Below, in pieces: positions 22,175 to 33,046 of a stretch of 64,000 nt of DNA. The stretch's first letter is position 1; each line of letters begins with the position of its first letter. The stretch is from the NCBI RefSeq assembly GCF_000835495.1, contig NW_015622544.1, forward strand, positions 701,704 to 765,703, read 5' to 3'. The stretch comes from Cladophialophora immunda (Eukaryota > Ascomycota > Eurotiomycetes > Chaetothyriales > Herpotrichiellaceae). The translations under genes were made by a program, and so were the position numbers. The notes under the pieces are model-generated. The model was not told where the DNA came from. It did not search any database and saw only the letters and a program-made list of their open reading frames with translations.

Positions 22175-23245
22175 ATGACAGTGACAACACACGCCCACTA
22201 CGACGAGCGCACCGAAGCCTTGGAAGTCGCAAAGGCCTTTGCCGAGGCCATCAAGGGCAAAACCATCCTCGTGACGGGCGTCAACCGACAAGGAGTCGGC
22301 TTCACCACGGCCCAGGCATTTGCCTCTCAGTCCCCGGCACATCTCATTGTCGCGGGCCGCTCTGCCTCCAAACTGCAAGAGTGTATTGACGAGCTCGAGA
22401 GGCAATATCCAAACGTCGAATACCGCGCGCTGATCCTCGACCTTGCGAGTCAAAAGGCGGTCCGCAAGGCCGCCGAGGAAGTCCTGTCGTGGAGCGACAT
22501 CCCCACGATCGATATTCTCGTGAACAACGCCGGGATTATGAACATGGGCTTGGCCGAGCGAGAGCTCAGTGACGACGGGCTGGAGATTCACTTCGCAACC
22601 AACCACGTCGGCCACTTCTTGTTCACGAATCTCGTCATGCCGAAACTGCTCCAGGCCGCCGGGACAAACCCCAAGGGATCGACGCGGATCGTCCAAGTCA
22701 GCTCCGGCGCCGCAGAGTCAGGAGGGATTCGCTGGAGCGACATCAACTTCGAGAAGACGTCCAAGGATCTGCCACCGGAGGAACAGCCTGATTATGCGAT
22801 CTGCCGGCGCTGGGGCATCCCCGACGCGCCAGATCGGTCGTTTGTCCCATTGATGGCCTACGTGCAGAGCAAAGCGGCCAATGTGCTGTTCGGCGTCAGT
22901 CTCACGGAAAAGCTGTACCACGCCCACGGGATACTGAGTCTCGCCGTGCATCCCGGGGTGATTGCGACCGAGCTGGGAAGATACAACACGAAGGAACAGA
23001 TCGATTCCATCCACAAGCGCGCCCAAGCCGGGCGATTTCACTTCAAGACGCAGGGCGCGGGAGCCTCGACCAGTCTGGTCGCCGCCACGGACCCCGAGCT
23101 GGGACCGAGCGAGGCGAGCGGGCATGGAGCTTTCCTGAAAAATTGTCAATTAGCTGATGCGCACCCGCGGGCACAGGCACCGGCTGAAGCGGAGAAGCTG
23201 TGGAAGTTGTCCGAGGAGCTGGTTGGGCAGAGGTTTTCCTACTGA
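22175..23245 (+). CDS. Short-chain dehydrogenase/reductase (retinol-dehydrogenase-like)
   Basis: Single exon, 356 residues. It has the classical SDR layout: cofactor loop TGVNRQGVG preceded by KTILV, then VAGRSASKL (a basic residue after the second strand, favouring NADP(H)). The adenine-ring Asp is in LILDLAS. The structural motif is NNAGIMN, followed by HFATNHVGHFLFTNL. The catalytic Ser is in IVQVSSGAA and the Tyr/Lys pair in YVQSKAANVLFG, followed by VHPGVIATEL. The family oxidises or reduces alcohol/carbonyl groups on varied small molecules. The glycine motif lacks the usual GIG end (QGVG instead). The C-terminal 80 residues are longer than in core SDRs. It lies between the 2-hydroxyacid dehydrogenase and the DUF1446 gene, consistent with a redox step in one pathway (inference). 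Confidence 0.92.
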   Translation: MTVTTHAHYDERTEALEVAKAFAEAIKGKTILVTGVNRQGVGFTTAQAFASQSPAHLIVAGRSASKLQECIDELERQYPNVEYRALILDLASQKAVRKAAEEVLSWSDIPTIDILVNNAGIMNMGLAERELSDDGLEIHFATNHVGHFLFTNLVMPKLLQAAGTNPKGSTRIVQVSSGAAESGGIRWSDINFEKTSKDLPPEEQPDYAICRRWGIPDAPDRSFVPLMAYVQSKAANVLFGVSLTEKLYHAHGILSLAVHPGVIATELGRYNTKEQIDSIHKRAQAGRFHFKTQGAGASTSLVAATDPELGPSEASGHGAFLKNCQLADAHPRAQAPAEAEKLWKLSEELVGQRFSY

Positions 23246-23430
23246 TCATGCTATTTCGTTGCAAATGCCCTTCTCAGAGTGTTCCACCAACACGAATATA
23301 TCTCGAGTTGATTGATACCAGCCTGTTTCAATGCAATCCTTTGATGCCATTAAACTTGCAGGCAGATCCAACACCTCCCACAACTGCCATTGTTACTACA
23401 CATCGAGATTTCCTTGCAACGCACATATGT

Positions 23431-25686
23431 CTATCTCGAAGTGTTGATGATGGTCTCCAATTTCTTAATCAATTGATCGCCCAGAGGCAGCTCCACCATC
23501 GGCATGTACTGCTGAGACCCATGCATGTCCGTCTCAAGCCAGCCGCCAGAAGGAACATTCTTACCAAATCGCTTCCTAGGCCAGGTCGCCTTGAACGCCA
23601 AGGCCGGGTCAAAGAAGCCGCAGTAGATGATTTCGTCGAGAGACAGGTCGTACAGTCTCGCGACGATCTCGGCGGTTAAAATGCCAGAGTCTCTGACCGC
23701 TTCGTAGATTTCGGGAGAGGAGAAGAGAATGTCGATGGTGACTTCGTAGGGGCCGGCGTTCTTGGATCGGACGACGGAAGCGACGTCGTTCAAGGTCTTT
23801 GGACTTTTGCTGATTGTGCCGGGGGACATCGAGGGCAGCTGATAGCCGGCCTTAGTCGGAACAGATTCAGCCTCTCTCAAGGCACCCTCAACAGGGCCTT
23901 CGTCACCTTTACCATAAATTCCCTCGGTCCAATGGAATAGAGGCTTGCCATCTCGAGTATCCGCGACACCAGCCTCGTGAGATTTCGCAAAGAACGCTCC
24001 CTCTTCCCCCTCTTCCAAGTCCATGAGGTGATACAGGGAAAACGACGCACAAGGACCGCACTCTAGCTCCATTTTCCCGCCGAGGCCGAAGCCGAAGTTG
24101 CCAGATGTTGCTTTCTGTCCCTCATACGGGGCGTGCATGCACGCAATGCGAGCGGTGTTGGCCAGACTGGTGGCAAGCGCCTGCGTGTCGGCCAGCGCCT
24201 CCACCACGACGAACACGCCCTTTTCACCATAGAAGGGACGATTACCGTCACCAGGCTGCCATTTGTCGTTCAGACCATAGACATGGAATTCCAGTTGCCA
24301 TTCCTCGTCGAATTGCTGATGCTGGTACTTGACGTACTCTTTGATGCGAGACTTCAGCACGTCCATCTGGCTCAAGAGCTGGGGATCACAGAAGGAACCG
24401 ATGGCCATTGCGCGGTAGCCGGAAAGCTTCCCGGCTTCCAGCTTGACGGTATATGGGCGACCCTCGGCGCGGGACGAATTGAAAACCGAGCCCCGGACCC
24501 GTACAGTTCGATCATCGTCGAGCTGCTCATACTCGGCATTCCTGAGGTCGAGGTACCCGCCGGGGCCGTGGAGGAAGTCAGGGTGAGATTTCTCGTACAG
24601 ACAATGAGCCGCAACGGTGATCGGGAAACACTTCGCCTCAGGATTCAAAGGGACCACGTCGAAGGATGCATCGCTATAGATGTATGCCGCTGCCCCGGGA
24701 CCCTTGGGTGTTCCACACTGTCCGCCACATTCCAGGATTTTGCCCATGTGACTGAAAGCGCCGAGGACTTCCTTTGGGATAGAGCTCATATTTCGAGAGT
24801 GCTTCTTCTTCAAGTAATGGTAAGACGTGAAGGCGATGAACGGCGCGGGATCATAGGCCCTGCCACCAATAATGACGTTGAAGTCCGGCGTTGCAAACAT
24901 GGCATCAAGATATGGTTCGGGTCCCATCTGGCCCACGATCCTGGGCGAGGCTTCGATGTCCGCCAGAGTAAGTGGAGGCACAGCAGGGCCACACCCACCA
25001 ATCTGGCCAGCCTCCAGTCTTTGAGCCACACGCTTGTGCGACACCCCGGAGTAGATGGCGAGAATCTTCAGCTTCCATGATCTATGAAGGTCAGAAACGA
25101 GGCCTCAAGAGTGGAGGAATGTACCTTGTGCTGACTTGTTCTCTGGCAGTTCTGACAATTCCTTGATAACGTCCAAGATCAAGTCAACATGCTCATCAGC
25201 GCCATCGCCGCCAATCGAGCCTACCAGTAACGGAACATTGTATTTGACGACTGCCTGAAGGAGTATACCTAGATCGCGTACATACGATGATCGAGGTGCA
25301 TTCATGTGACCAAGGGCCAGCCTGGACGGTCCCGAGTCCGTGGATCCAGAGTCTAGGATAATTGCCGTTGGGGTAGGAACGTTCTTCAGCCGCTCAAGCT
25401 CATCAAGAACTTGGTGCTCGATAAAGCCATAACCCATTGCCCCAGTTGGAGCGACGACTTGGCAGAGGCGTCCCGGCTGGTCAGCGACGGGATCGCCCTT
25501 GAATTTTGGTTCCTCCATATATAAAGGCATCTTGACCTTAAAGACAGATAGATGACTAGACCTTGAAGAATGGAGGAAGGGAAACAGGGTCTGTTCACGT
25601 CGAAGAGAAACTTGTTGACGAGCGAATGTTCGATTGAAGGCTTTTTGAGACTGGCTTAGGACAGCAAATTGGGTCTGATACGACAT
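23431..25686 (-). CDS. AtuA-like DUF1446 protein fused to DUF4387
   Basis: Exons 25686-25136 and 25081-23431 surround a 54-nt intron (GTCAGC...CATAG, branch CTGAC). The junction reads ELPENK + SWKLKILAIYSGVS, giving 733 residues, or 681 from the inner ATG at 25530. The first part is DUF1446 (AtuA, acyclic terpene utilisation): AIILDSGSTDSGP, VPLLVGSIGGDGADEHV, FNVIIGGRAYDPAPFIAF, and the glycine/cysteine block ILECGGQCG. The last about 110 residues match DUF4387 (LNDVASVVRSKNAGPYEVTI, EIVARLYDLSLDEIIY, FFDPALAFKATWPRKR). The biochemical function of neither domain is settled. The 52-residue stretch before the inner ATG is rich in Arg/Ser/Gln and nearly free of acidic residues, so it could target mitochondria. 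It sits beside a Zn(II)2Cys6 gene on the same strand. Confidence 0.9.
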
Positions 25687-26183
25687 GGGCCCGTGTTAAG
25701 GCTCTCCCTCGAACAAGGGGCCGTTACGATCTCAAGTGGTGAACTCACCGCTTCGTTTCCGCACGCGTGATGAATGAAACCCGGCAACTATCGGCGTCAG
25801 AAAGAAGACTCGCACACTTTTCGTCCATGCAGGATCAGATTTCACGGCGAGACAATTTGAGGAGAAGTGCATGCATATTGCCAGGACATATCGTATCGGA
25901 CTCACTTCGCAGCTCAGAGCGAAATCGCTGTTGGCGTCCGGACCAATCAGATGTGGCTGCAAAACACGGCGACTCTCGCTGATCAGTGCGAACCGCTGTG
26001 GCGCAGCTCATCGTTGAATTTCTCAGGCCTCAGGAAGAGAAAGACAGGGGGAAAAACGCCGCTTCTGAAACGTTTCGGACTTAGAAATGATGTGTGTAAC
26101 ACGTCACCGTATTGTACAGAGGTTGTCCCAGTGTTCGTAAGTGGTAGGAGTATTCAGGTGGCTTTGGCGGCGCTTTGAGTCCA
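25687..26183. other. Intergenic
   Basis: Promoter of the DUF1446 gene and 3' flank of the Zn(II)2Cys6 gene. No further feature is seen. Confidence 0.5.
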
Positions 26184-28323
26184 TCAGGTAGTGTATGTGG
26201 TCATCTTCCAGATATCAAGCTCCCCCACTTCGTCCGAAATCCATTGCAGGCTCTCGAGCGCGTCCCCTATCCCCAGCTGTGGATCAAACAAAGTGCTGTA
26301 AGAGTCTGATGGAGTCCACCCAAGTCCGAAGGCCGCCGTAGGATCATGATGACTCAGGAGTGAGGATGGCGCAGCTCTTGCATCCTGTTTGTTCCAGTCG
26401 TCGACCGGCTGCCCAGCATGGACCGCAGGTGTCGCGGCGCTGGTCTCGGAGATCCGTGCTTGAACCGTCTTCACAAGATCGTATAATATGGAGGCGCCAT
26501 GTCTGCTGCTGATCGAATCCTCCCGATTGTCACTCTCGATTTTCAGGCCTTTCGCCATTATTTCGACCACCTCCGCCGCCCGAGAGAAGTCTCGACAGCC
26601 AGGAAAGCTGGAAAAGAATCTTTGTCCAAAGACGACGTGAGAGATGGCCAGTTCCCTGTCCTCTTGTGCCGCGGTGGGGTTTGCACTGAGGAATTTGACC
26701 AAAAAGGCAATGGCAAACATGGTTGATCGAAAATAGTACTTGGGATAATGTATGACGGACGACACGTCATCCGGGGTCTCGGGCTCTGCAGGGTACTCCT
26801 TCTGTAGCTTCGACATGTTGTAAATGAGGGACACCGCAGAAGGAAGGCCACGATGCAACAAGGCCTTGTCCGAATGTAGGCCGTCTGCATCTTCGAAAGG
26901 TGGTTTCCGACGTTTTCTTTGGTGTGCATGAATATGACACAAAGAGAAAAGGTACAGTTTGGCCCCGAGAAGCTGAATCTCTAGCCTTGTGGTCCACGAG
27001 TCCTTATATGTTGTGGCAACGGTATCCAATTCGTTGTTGAAGAGGTTGAAAAGAGTCGATCCAGTGCCAAAATCGCCCACACCGGCAAGAGACGTAGAGT
27101 AGAGGACAACCTGACGCTGAATCTCCACCTGGGCTCTGAACGTCCGTGGGACTTCCGGATCCCTAGCCATTTGAACCACATATTGTAGCTGCATGGCTGA
27201 CGAGATATGAGGAGTGACTCCAAGCCATGTGGCAAGGCTGCCTGATGTCAGCAAGCTTCGTTTAGCAACATCCCTCGTCGCATCAATTACCTTGTGCTGA
27301 TACAAAACAATGCCAGCCAAGTCATCTGCCGTGCGTATCTGCTCATTTGATGTATATTAGACCGCCCACCGAAGCCAGCGTTGACTCGTTCATGGCTCGG
27401 CTGGTCCATCCCCATTTGCATAGCTGCGTTCAGAGCAACACCACAGAACTGCCAGCTGAGGTCCTGGCTTTGTCGTTCGCCAGAATTAGGCCAATAGCAC
27501 AATATAATCAGCGCCTGGACGGTGCGAAAGTCGCAGATCGGGTTGGACAGAGCTGTAGACAGCAGCTCTTGAAACGAGGGTGCACTGTTGGTGAAAATGT
27601 CTGTGTATCTGGCGTTGCGGTAGCTTGAGGTGCGGACTATGCTCCAGAACAGTAGTGGGTTCGATTCGTGCAACTCAGACACCGAATTCAACCGATCCAA
27701 CATCGGTAAATGCTCGTAATAGTAGTTTGCAAAGCTGGATCGATCACTCTTCAGCACAGAGAGTATGAATCTCCGCATTCGGAAACTTACAAGTTTAGCA
27801 ATTCCGACGCAGCAGGATACGACAATTCCACATCGCCCAAGCACCATACCCTGCCGCTGTTGGCCTCTACGTCCGTGAGGAGAATCCAGTCTTTCCCGCA
27901 GAAAGAGGCCGTTGAACTAGCGCCGCAATCAGGGTCGGAATCCGCTGCTCTTGAATTCACAGATCGTGAGTCTGGGCACGAGGCTTCGACATTGTTCTGC
28001 AGATCGTTCATTTGCTTGAACATCTCGTCCAGACGACTGGGAACAGTCAGTGATCAAGATCGCCTCGGTATGTTTTTCTCCTCACCTTCTCACGCTGACG
28101 CGCTTGAACGTGGAGTCGATCTTGCAGTCGACTCCGTGAAGTTCGCATCGCGAACACGCAGAGGGAAACTTGGCGAGGGCATCGCATCGAAGCTTCCGCA
28201 ACAAAAGAGGATGAGTATCCATAATCTCGTTCAGTTGGAGTCGCTTACTTTGACTTGCCGACACATTGTGCAGGACCTGACCCGTCCGCGAAGCTTCGCG
28301 ATGCTTTCATTCGCGGTCGACAT
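26184..28323 (-). CDS. Zn(II)2Cys6 transcription factor with fungal-specific domain
   Basis: Five exons: 28323-28249, 28192-28086, 28036-27791, 27746-27291 and 27237-26184, all in phase, giving 645 residues. The first intron splits the zinc cluster. Splicing gives CTMCRQVKLRC, then CSRCELHGVDC, six cysteines with normal spacing, then a basic linker (KIDSTFKRVSVR) and a short heptad region (SRLDEMFKQMNDLQNN) for dimerisation. The middle homology region begins near residue 150 (EHLPMLDRLNSV, NPLLFWSIVRTSSYRN, TVQALIILCYWP, GVALNAAMQMGMDQ). The last 100 residues are low in order. It is a nuclear DNA-binding regulator. As the only regulator inside the 15-28 kb block, it is the natural candidate to control it (inference). 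The third intron (44 nt) is very short. Confidence 0.92.
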
Positions 28324-29125
28324 GGCTGTTGGCGATATGATCCACGGAGCCGAAAAGCGCGGGCGAGGTTACTCTGTATGGGCACGCCGGAGGTGGGTGC
28401 TAGAAGTGTTTCAGTGCATGTATAGCAGCCTGGTTTGTATGTCTTCTAGTTGTTAAGAAGGCTTCTTTTATTCAGCATGGTCAGGCAACAATAGCCTGCT
28501 CCCGCGCCAAGGCGCCCGGCGCTTTGGGCTAGATATCCCCAGTCCGGGGTAGGCTGTAAGCAGGTTTCACTCGGCTATCCTCCAAGCTGCCATGGTTGCG
28601 TAGGCTTGAGGCGCATTGGTGGCAATGACGAATGTGCGACGAAGAGAGGACACTAGCCGCAAGTTCTCGGTAGACTAATTACATACTGTATGTAATACAG
28701 AGACTTGCAAACACATTCGGAAAGATTCACTGCTTCGGAGTGGGGCGGCAGCACATCGATCATTCGCCAAATCAATCAAGCTTGGCCGAAGTATATATAC
28801 ACCAATCCTATAGAGGATCCAAATAATACTCCGTCCTTACTCGTTATTGAGAATGGCATTCCAGCGAGCCGGGGCAGGCCGACCTCCCCCGTCTATCTTA
28901 CAGAGTGCAGCACTCATACACACTTGATCTCTCCCTACCGTCGGGCCCGTCAAGGTAGAGGGGAAGGACTGAAAAGCACAGCCCCAATGGGTGAGCAAGC
29001 TGGCGATTCCGTTCGCGAGGGTGGATAAGGGGGAACGGAATTCCGGTCCCACTAAATATTTCCTTTCTGGGTTGCCCTCTCGCACGTCTCGTTCAACATT
29101 TGAAGGGACCTCCTCCCACCCAACG
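28324..29125. other. Divergent promoter region
   Basis: Between the Zn(II)2Cys6 gene (minus) and the RTA1-like gene (plus). A TATA-like run (tatatata) lies at about 28792-28799. An imperfect palindrome, cccc-agtcc-gggg, lies at 28537-28549 and could be a regulator site. Both are only sequence resemblances. Confidence 0.4.
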
Positions 29126-30221
29126 ATGGCCGCAAACCAAAGAGTCTGCTCTGCATATCTCCCAAGCCGACCAAAAGCTGCTGCTGCTCCTGCTGCTGCT
29201 GCCGCCACCACCACGATGTCGTCGGGTTCTACTCCATACTACAAATACTATCACTACGACCCCTCTTTGGCCGGCACCTGTGTTTTTGCGGTGCTGTTTG
29301 GGCTATCGACCGTTTGGCATTTGATCTTGGTCGCCCGACGCCGCACATGGTACTTCGTTCCTCTGATCACCGGCGGAATTTGTGTGTCCATCTCCTTCCC
29401 TCTCATCTCCCGAATTGACTGCTAACTACTGTATTCCTCGCAGTTGAAATAGTCGGATATGCGGCCCGTGGAGTATCGCATCAACAAGCGCCCAACTTGA
29501 CCTTGGCTCCTTATGTCATTCAAACCCTGCTTCTGCTCGTCGCCCCAGCGCTCTTTGCCGCGAGCATTTACATGGTCCTGGTTCGAATCGTTGTCAGTGC
29601 CGATGGCGAATCTTGCTGTCTGATCAAAGCCCGATGGCTGACCACGGTCTTCGTCACGAGCGACGTGGTCACCTTCTTCGTTCAGCTCGGTGGTACGTCT
29701 TAAGGAGATCCCCGAGAATCTGCTTCGGTTCGACCCTCCCATGGCCACTCCTCTGACCGTGTACAGGTGCTGGACTGTTGGCGAGCAGCAACCCGTCGCA
29801 GTCAAGGCTAGGCTCCCGCATCGTTCTGGCGGGGTTGTTGCTGCAGATCATCATTTTCGGCTTCTTCGTTGCCGTCGCCATGGTCTTTCATCTTCGATTG
29901 CGCAAGCGGCTCAGCGGCAAATCCCACGGCCTTTCAATGCCGTGGCAGCAATTTCTCTACGTTCTGTACATTACGAGCGCGGCCATCATGGTTCGATCAA
30001 TCGTGCGCGTCGTCGAGTTCGTCGAGGGTTTCGAAGGGACAATCATTCGGCACCAGATTTATCTCTATGTGTTTGACGGAGTCCCCATGGCGGCCGTGAT
30101 GTTTGTTTTCAATTTCTGGTATCCTTCGTATTTCTCGATACGGGCAAGAAATGCTCTGGCGGATGGCGTTTGCGAGGACTCGACATTTGAGCAATCGGCC
30201 ATGGAATTGCAGAGCGAATGA
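29126..30221 (+). CDS. RTA1-like seven-helix membrane protein
   Basis: Exons 29126-29381, 29444-29692 and 29767-30221, all in phase, give 319 residues. RTA1 family marks are YKYYHYDPSLAG before helix 1, HLILVARRRTWYFVPL, then after splicing FEIVGYAARG, PYVIQTLLLLVAPALFAASI, SDVVTFFVQLGGAGLLAS, IRSIVRVVEFVEG-like spacing (here VRSIVRVVEFVEG) and YVFDGVPM. The family comprises fungal seven-helix proteins linked to resistance to toxic lipids and sterol-targeting compounds (Rta1, Rsb1, Pug1). The ATG at 29126 adds an alanine-rich tract from GCT/GCC repeats. The ATG at 29216, 30 codons later, gives the more usual N-terminus and may be the real start. The stop codon lies inside a perfect 22-bp tandem duplication. 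Confidence 0.92.
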
Positions 30222-30252
30222 AGTCGGATTGCAGAGCGAATGAAGTCGGATT
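30209..30252. repeat. Perfect 22-bp tandem duplication across a stop codon
   Basis: Unit gcagagcgaatgaagtcgga + tt occurs at 30209-30230 and 30231-30252, followed by a partial third start (gcag). The RTA1-like stop codon (30219-30221) lies in copy 1 and its duplicate lies in the 3' UTR. Confidence 0.9.
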
Positions 30253-30586
30253 GCAGCGTGGAACGCCGAAACGGGATACATGGGAAGATCTAGAGTGAGC
30301 CTGTATTGTAAATGAGCCGGAAAGCCATTCATCTGTAGTACGTACGCACCGAACCTTTCTGCAAACAATTAGAGTTGCTGGACGAGATCGCAGGACAAGG
30401 GGAAACAAAGGCTGCGAATTGTGGTGTTCCTATCTTGTTAATTCTAATTGATGACTTGTGCCCGGATGCTACAGGTACTATACAAATTCTATGGAAATCC
30501 CATTTTCTGGACCGTTTCTCGGTCGCCCACATTTCCTCTCTCACGCGAGTTACCCACCACATCGACTTCAAAGGTTAAGGCCATGG
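30222..30586. other. Intergenic, convergent 3' flanks
   Basis: Between the RTA1-like (plus) and YTP1-like (minus) stops. Apart from the tandem duplication at its left edge, nothing is seen. Confidence 0.5.
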
Positions 30587-32637
30587 CTAATTGCCACCAG
30601 TGACGGTCGATTTCGACTTCTTGCGTTCCCGTCGTGCTGCCCAGCCATTTAGCGAGAGCAAGCTGATCTCAAACGCCATGATGAAGGCCGTAAGCCCCAT
30701 CGCGATAGTGAAGACGAACATTGCCATCAAACCTTCGGCCTCCATCCAATGGACGATGTCTTTGGTACTTGCCATGAAAACAACTCCGCCAGAGATCAAG
30801 CAGAACGAGGAGACAAGCTCCGAGGGAGGCCGAGATGGGTAGATTGAGGTCGGTGGAGAGATGTACATGGCCATGTAGGTGACCATTCGCGCCACAGAAA
30901 ACCCCGAGAGCAACGTGCCCCATTGTTTATGAACCGTGGTCGACGTCATCGAGTTCTGGTGGTGAGCAGACATCATAATGCCTAAAAGGAGGATAATCAG
31001 CGCCGGGATGGGGTTCGTGGAGATATTGTAGGACTTTGGGATTGTTTGAGCTTCTTCGGAGCTTCGTGCTCGATCGATCCCATCACGATCGCGGGCTGGT
31101 GGCGGCATTGATGTTCGCGCGGGCGTATTGAGCCATTTGCGGAGTGTTTTCGACTCGACAAGCATACCGCACTATGATGATGAGGATGATCAGCCTCTGG
31201 AATATCTCTGCGAGGACGCAGCATGCCTTACCAAGCCACCGCCGAAAAACATGATCGAGATGGAGACGTGTTCCAAATCTTGGGCACTCCAGGCTTGACC
31301 CCATGCGGCGAGATGTTCAAGGAAGACGTTCGTACTTCCGTACACGAAGATCACAAAGGATTCAACGAATTCAGCCGAAGGGATCGAACGGCCGGCGACT
31401 TGGGCGCCCAGGGTAACATTCCATGCCCAGCCGAAATCCGCAAAGCAGCCCGTCCACCGTCCCAGCGTCAACAATCCGTACCAGAAGAAAATGCCCCCTT
31501 TGATGAAATGAGCTAGGCCATTGAAGAGGTTCTTGCCACGCTGTGTGCTCGCTATTTGTAAGCCGTATGTCGACACGGTATTGAATGGACGGCTGCTACT
31601 TACAAAGATGCCGGTGTAAGTGACCCCCCCAGTGACTAAGGCCACGAAACCAAGGATGAGAATGGTTCGGTCGATTATTCGATACAAGACGTGAAATACC
31701 CTTGACAATGTGCTCGATATCAACCTTCGAGGGAGTCGAGTGGGGAGGCAATTGTCGACGGCGTTGAGACAGTGGTGCAGAAAGACTTCCAGCGAGTGGA
31801 CAGGGGTTTCCGGGTCGTCGTCAAAGTCTTTGAAATTTTCGTCGAGTTGATATGAATCCGCAAGAGCCGGCAAAGGATCAGAGTCATCGTGAATCGATGA
31901 ACATACGCTTTCGGTATCCTGGAGTCTGTAACTCAGATCACGGCTGCGTTCAGTGTACAAAGTCATGCCTTGCTGAGGCATGTTGACCCTCGATGCAGGT
32001 AGGAATGCAGCTCTTTCGGCACCTGCTTCCACTGAAGCGCCAATGCTCTTCTTCCTATTTCTCTTCTCTACAGACACAACAAGCACACTCATTGTAGTCT
32101 GGGCGATCATGGCCCACGTTGCAATCCAACCAATGGTGTGGTGTGCGTTGTGCTCATATAAATCTGGAGTTTTCATGTTGTACATGGTCCCAAAGACCAT
32201 ACCCAGACCGTTCAAGACCAAGAAGATCACCTGGACTAGTAGCGCTAGTCCACGAGATCTGGCAACGCTGAAAATAACCCCTTTGAATCAGTCAGTACAA
32301 TGGTTGACTGACATTCTTCCAGACGGTATTAGAAAGGAAGCCGTAGCATACCAACGGGAAGAATGAAAAACCAAGCAATCACCATGAAAACGATGTGTGC
32401 TATTATCATGCTTGAGTACTCAGAATGTCCCGCATAGCTGGGCATGCTGTACGGGTTGGTATCGTTGTGGAGGTAAGACGGAGCAGACAACGCCGCTGTC
32501 GTAGGTATATCCAAGCTGGTGGTCATACCCGTTGTTTCGTCGGGAAACTCGTCGTCCCCATGCGCATGTGCTGCGGCAAAGGAGGCATATTGAAGTTGGA
32601 ACAGTATGGCTGTCACGACGATGTGGTAATGAATCAT
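30587..32637 (-). CDS. YTP1-like multi-pass membrane protein (DUF2427 + Ytp1 domains)
   Basis: Four exons, 32637-32352, 32280-31604, 31540-31232 and 31171-30587, all in phase, give 618 residues. The N-terminus from the ATG at 32637 looks like a signal or first membrane segment (MIHYHIVVTAILFQLQYAS). It is followed by a His/acid stretch (AHAHGDDEF) and the DUF2427 core (IIAHIVFMVIAWFFILPVG + VIFSVARSR, HTIGWIATW). The Ytp1 domain follows the third join (TGIF + RGKNLFNGLAHFIKGGIFFW, GLLTLGRWTGCFADFGWAWN), then SAEFVESFVIFVYGSTNVFL, GGGL + CGMLVESKTLRKW and three more helices. Yeast Ytp1 resembles mitochondrial electron-transport proteins, but its role is unknown. The domain order, similar to cytochrome b561/ferric reductase-type proteins, is visible. 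A function is not. Confidence 0.9.
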
Positions 32638-33046
32638 GTTGTAAACAAATAATATCCTTGATTCCACGAAAGAAACCGTCTGGAGGTTCCAACATCTGCG
32701 GGAGGTACTCGCCCATATACTCCTGCGGGTTGTGCAGCCTTGGGCGGAACAGGAATTCCGGACTTCCCGCCCCTCCCCTCCTATGCGAAGAACGATGAGG
32801 CCGGTCGATGGTCGACCGCAATCGCGTCACGTATCTTTGTCCCTGATCATTCGAGGCTGCTAAGTCCTTAGTGCCGTAGTTGACACATGAATATCAGGGT
32901 CCAAGGCTATGAGAGTTGAGCTGGCAGGCTGGTTGGGAGACGATACTGAGTTAGGTAGCCGGCCCTGACTACCCATCGTGTCATCCATTAACAGCCACGG
33001 CGAAAACCAATAACCTCCAATTCAGGCCCAGGAGTGAACTCAAGAT
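32638..33046. other. Intergenic
   Basis: Upstream region of the YTP1-like gene and 3' flank of the second regulator. Nothing further is seen. Confidence 0.5.

Noticed and set aside
24133..25080. 315-codon plus-strand frame opposite the DUF1446 gene
   Set aside because: It is a shadow of the conserved minus-strand coding sequence with no independent motif.
27647..27672. tRNA B-box-like gggttcgattcg
   Set aside because: It lies inside an exon of the Zn(II)2Cys6 gene and lacks an A-box at the right distance.
32329..32667. Longer reading of YTP1-like exon 1 from a GTG at 32667 and through the donor to 32329
   Set aside because: Splicing at 32352/32280 restores the conserved FILPVG + VIFSVARSR junction, and the ATG at 32637 gives a normal membrane start.
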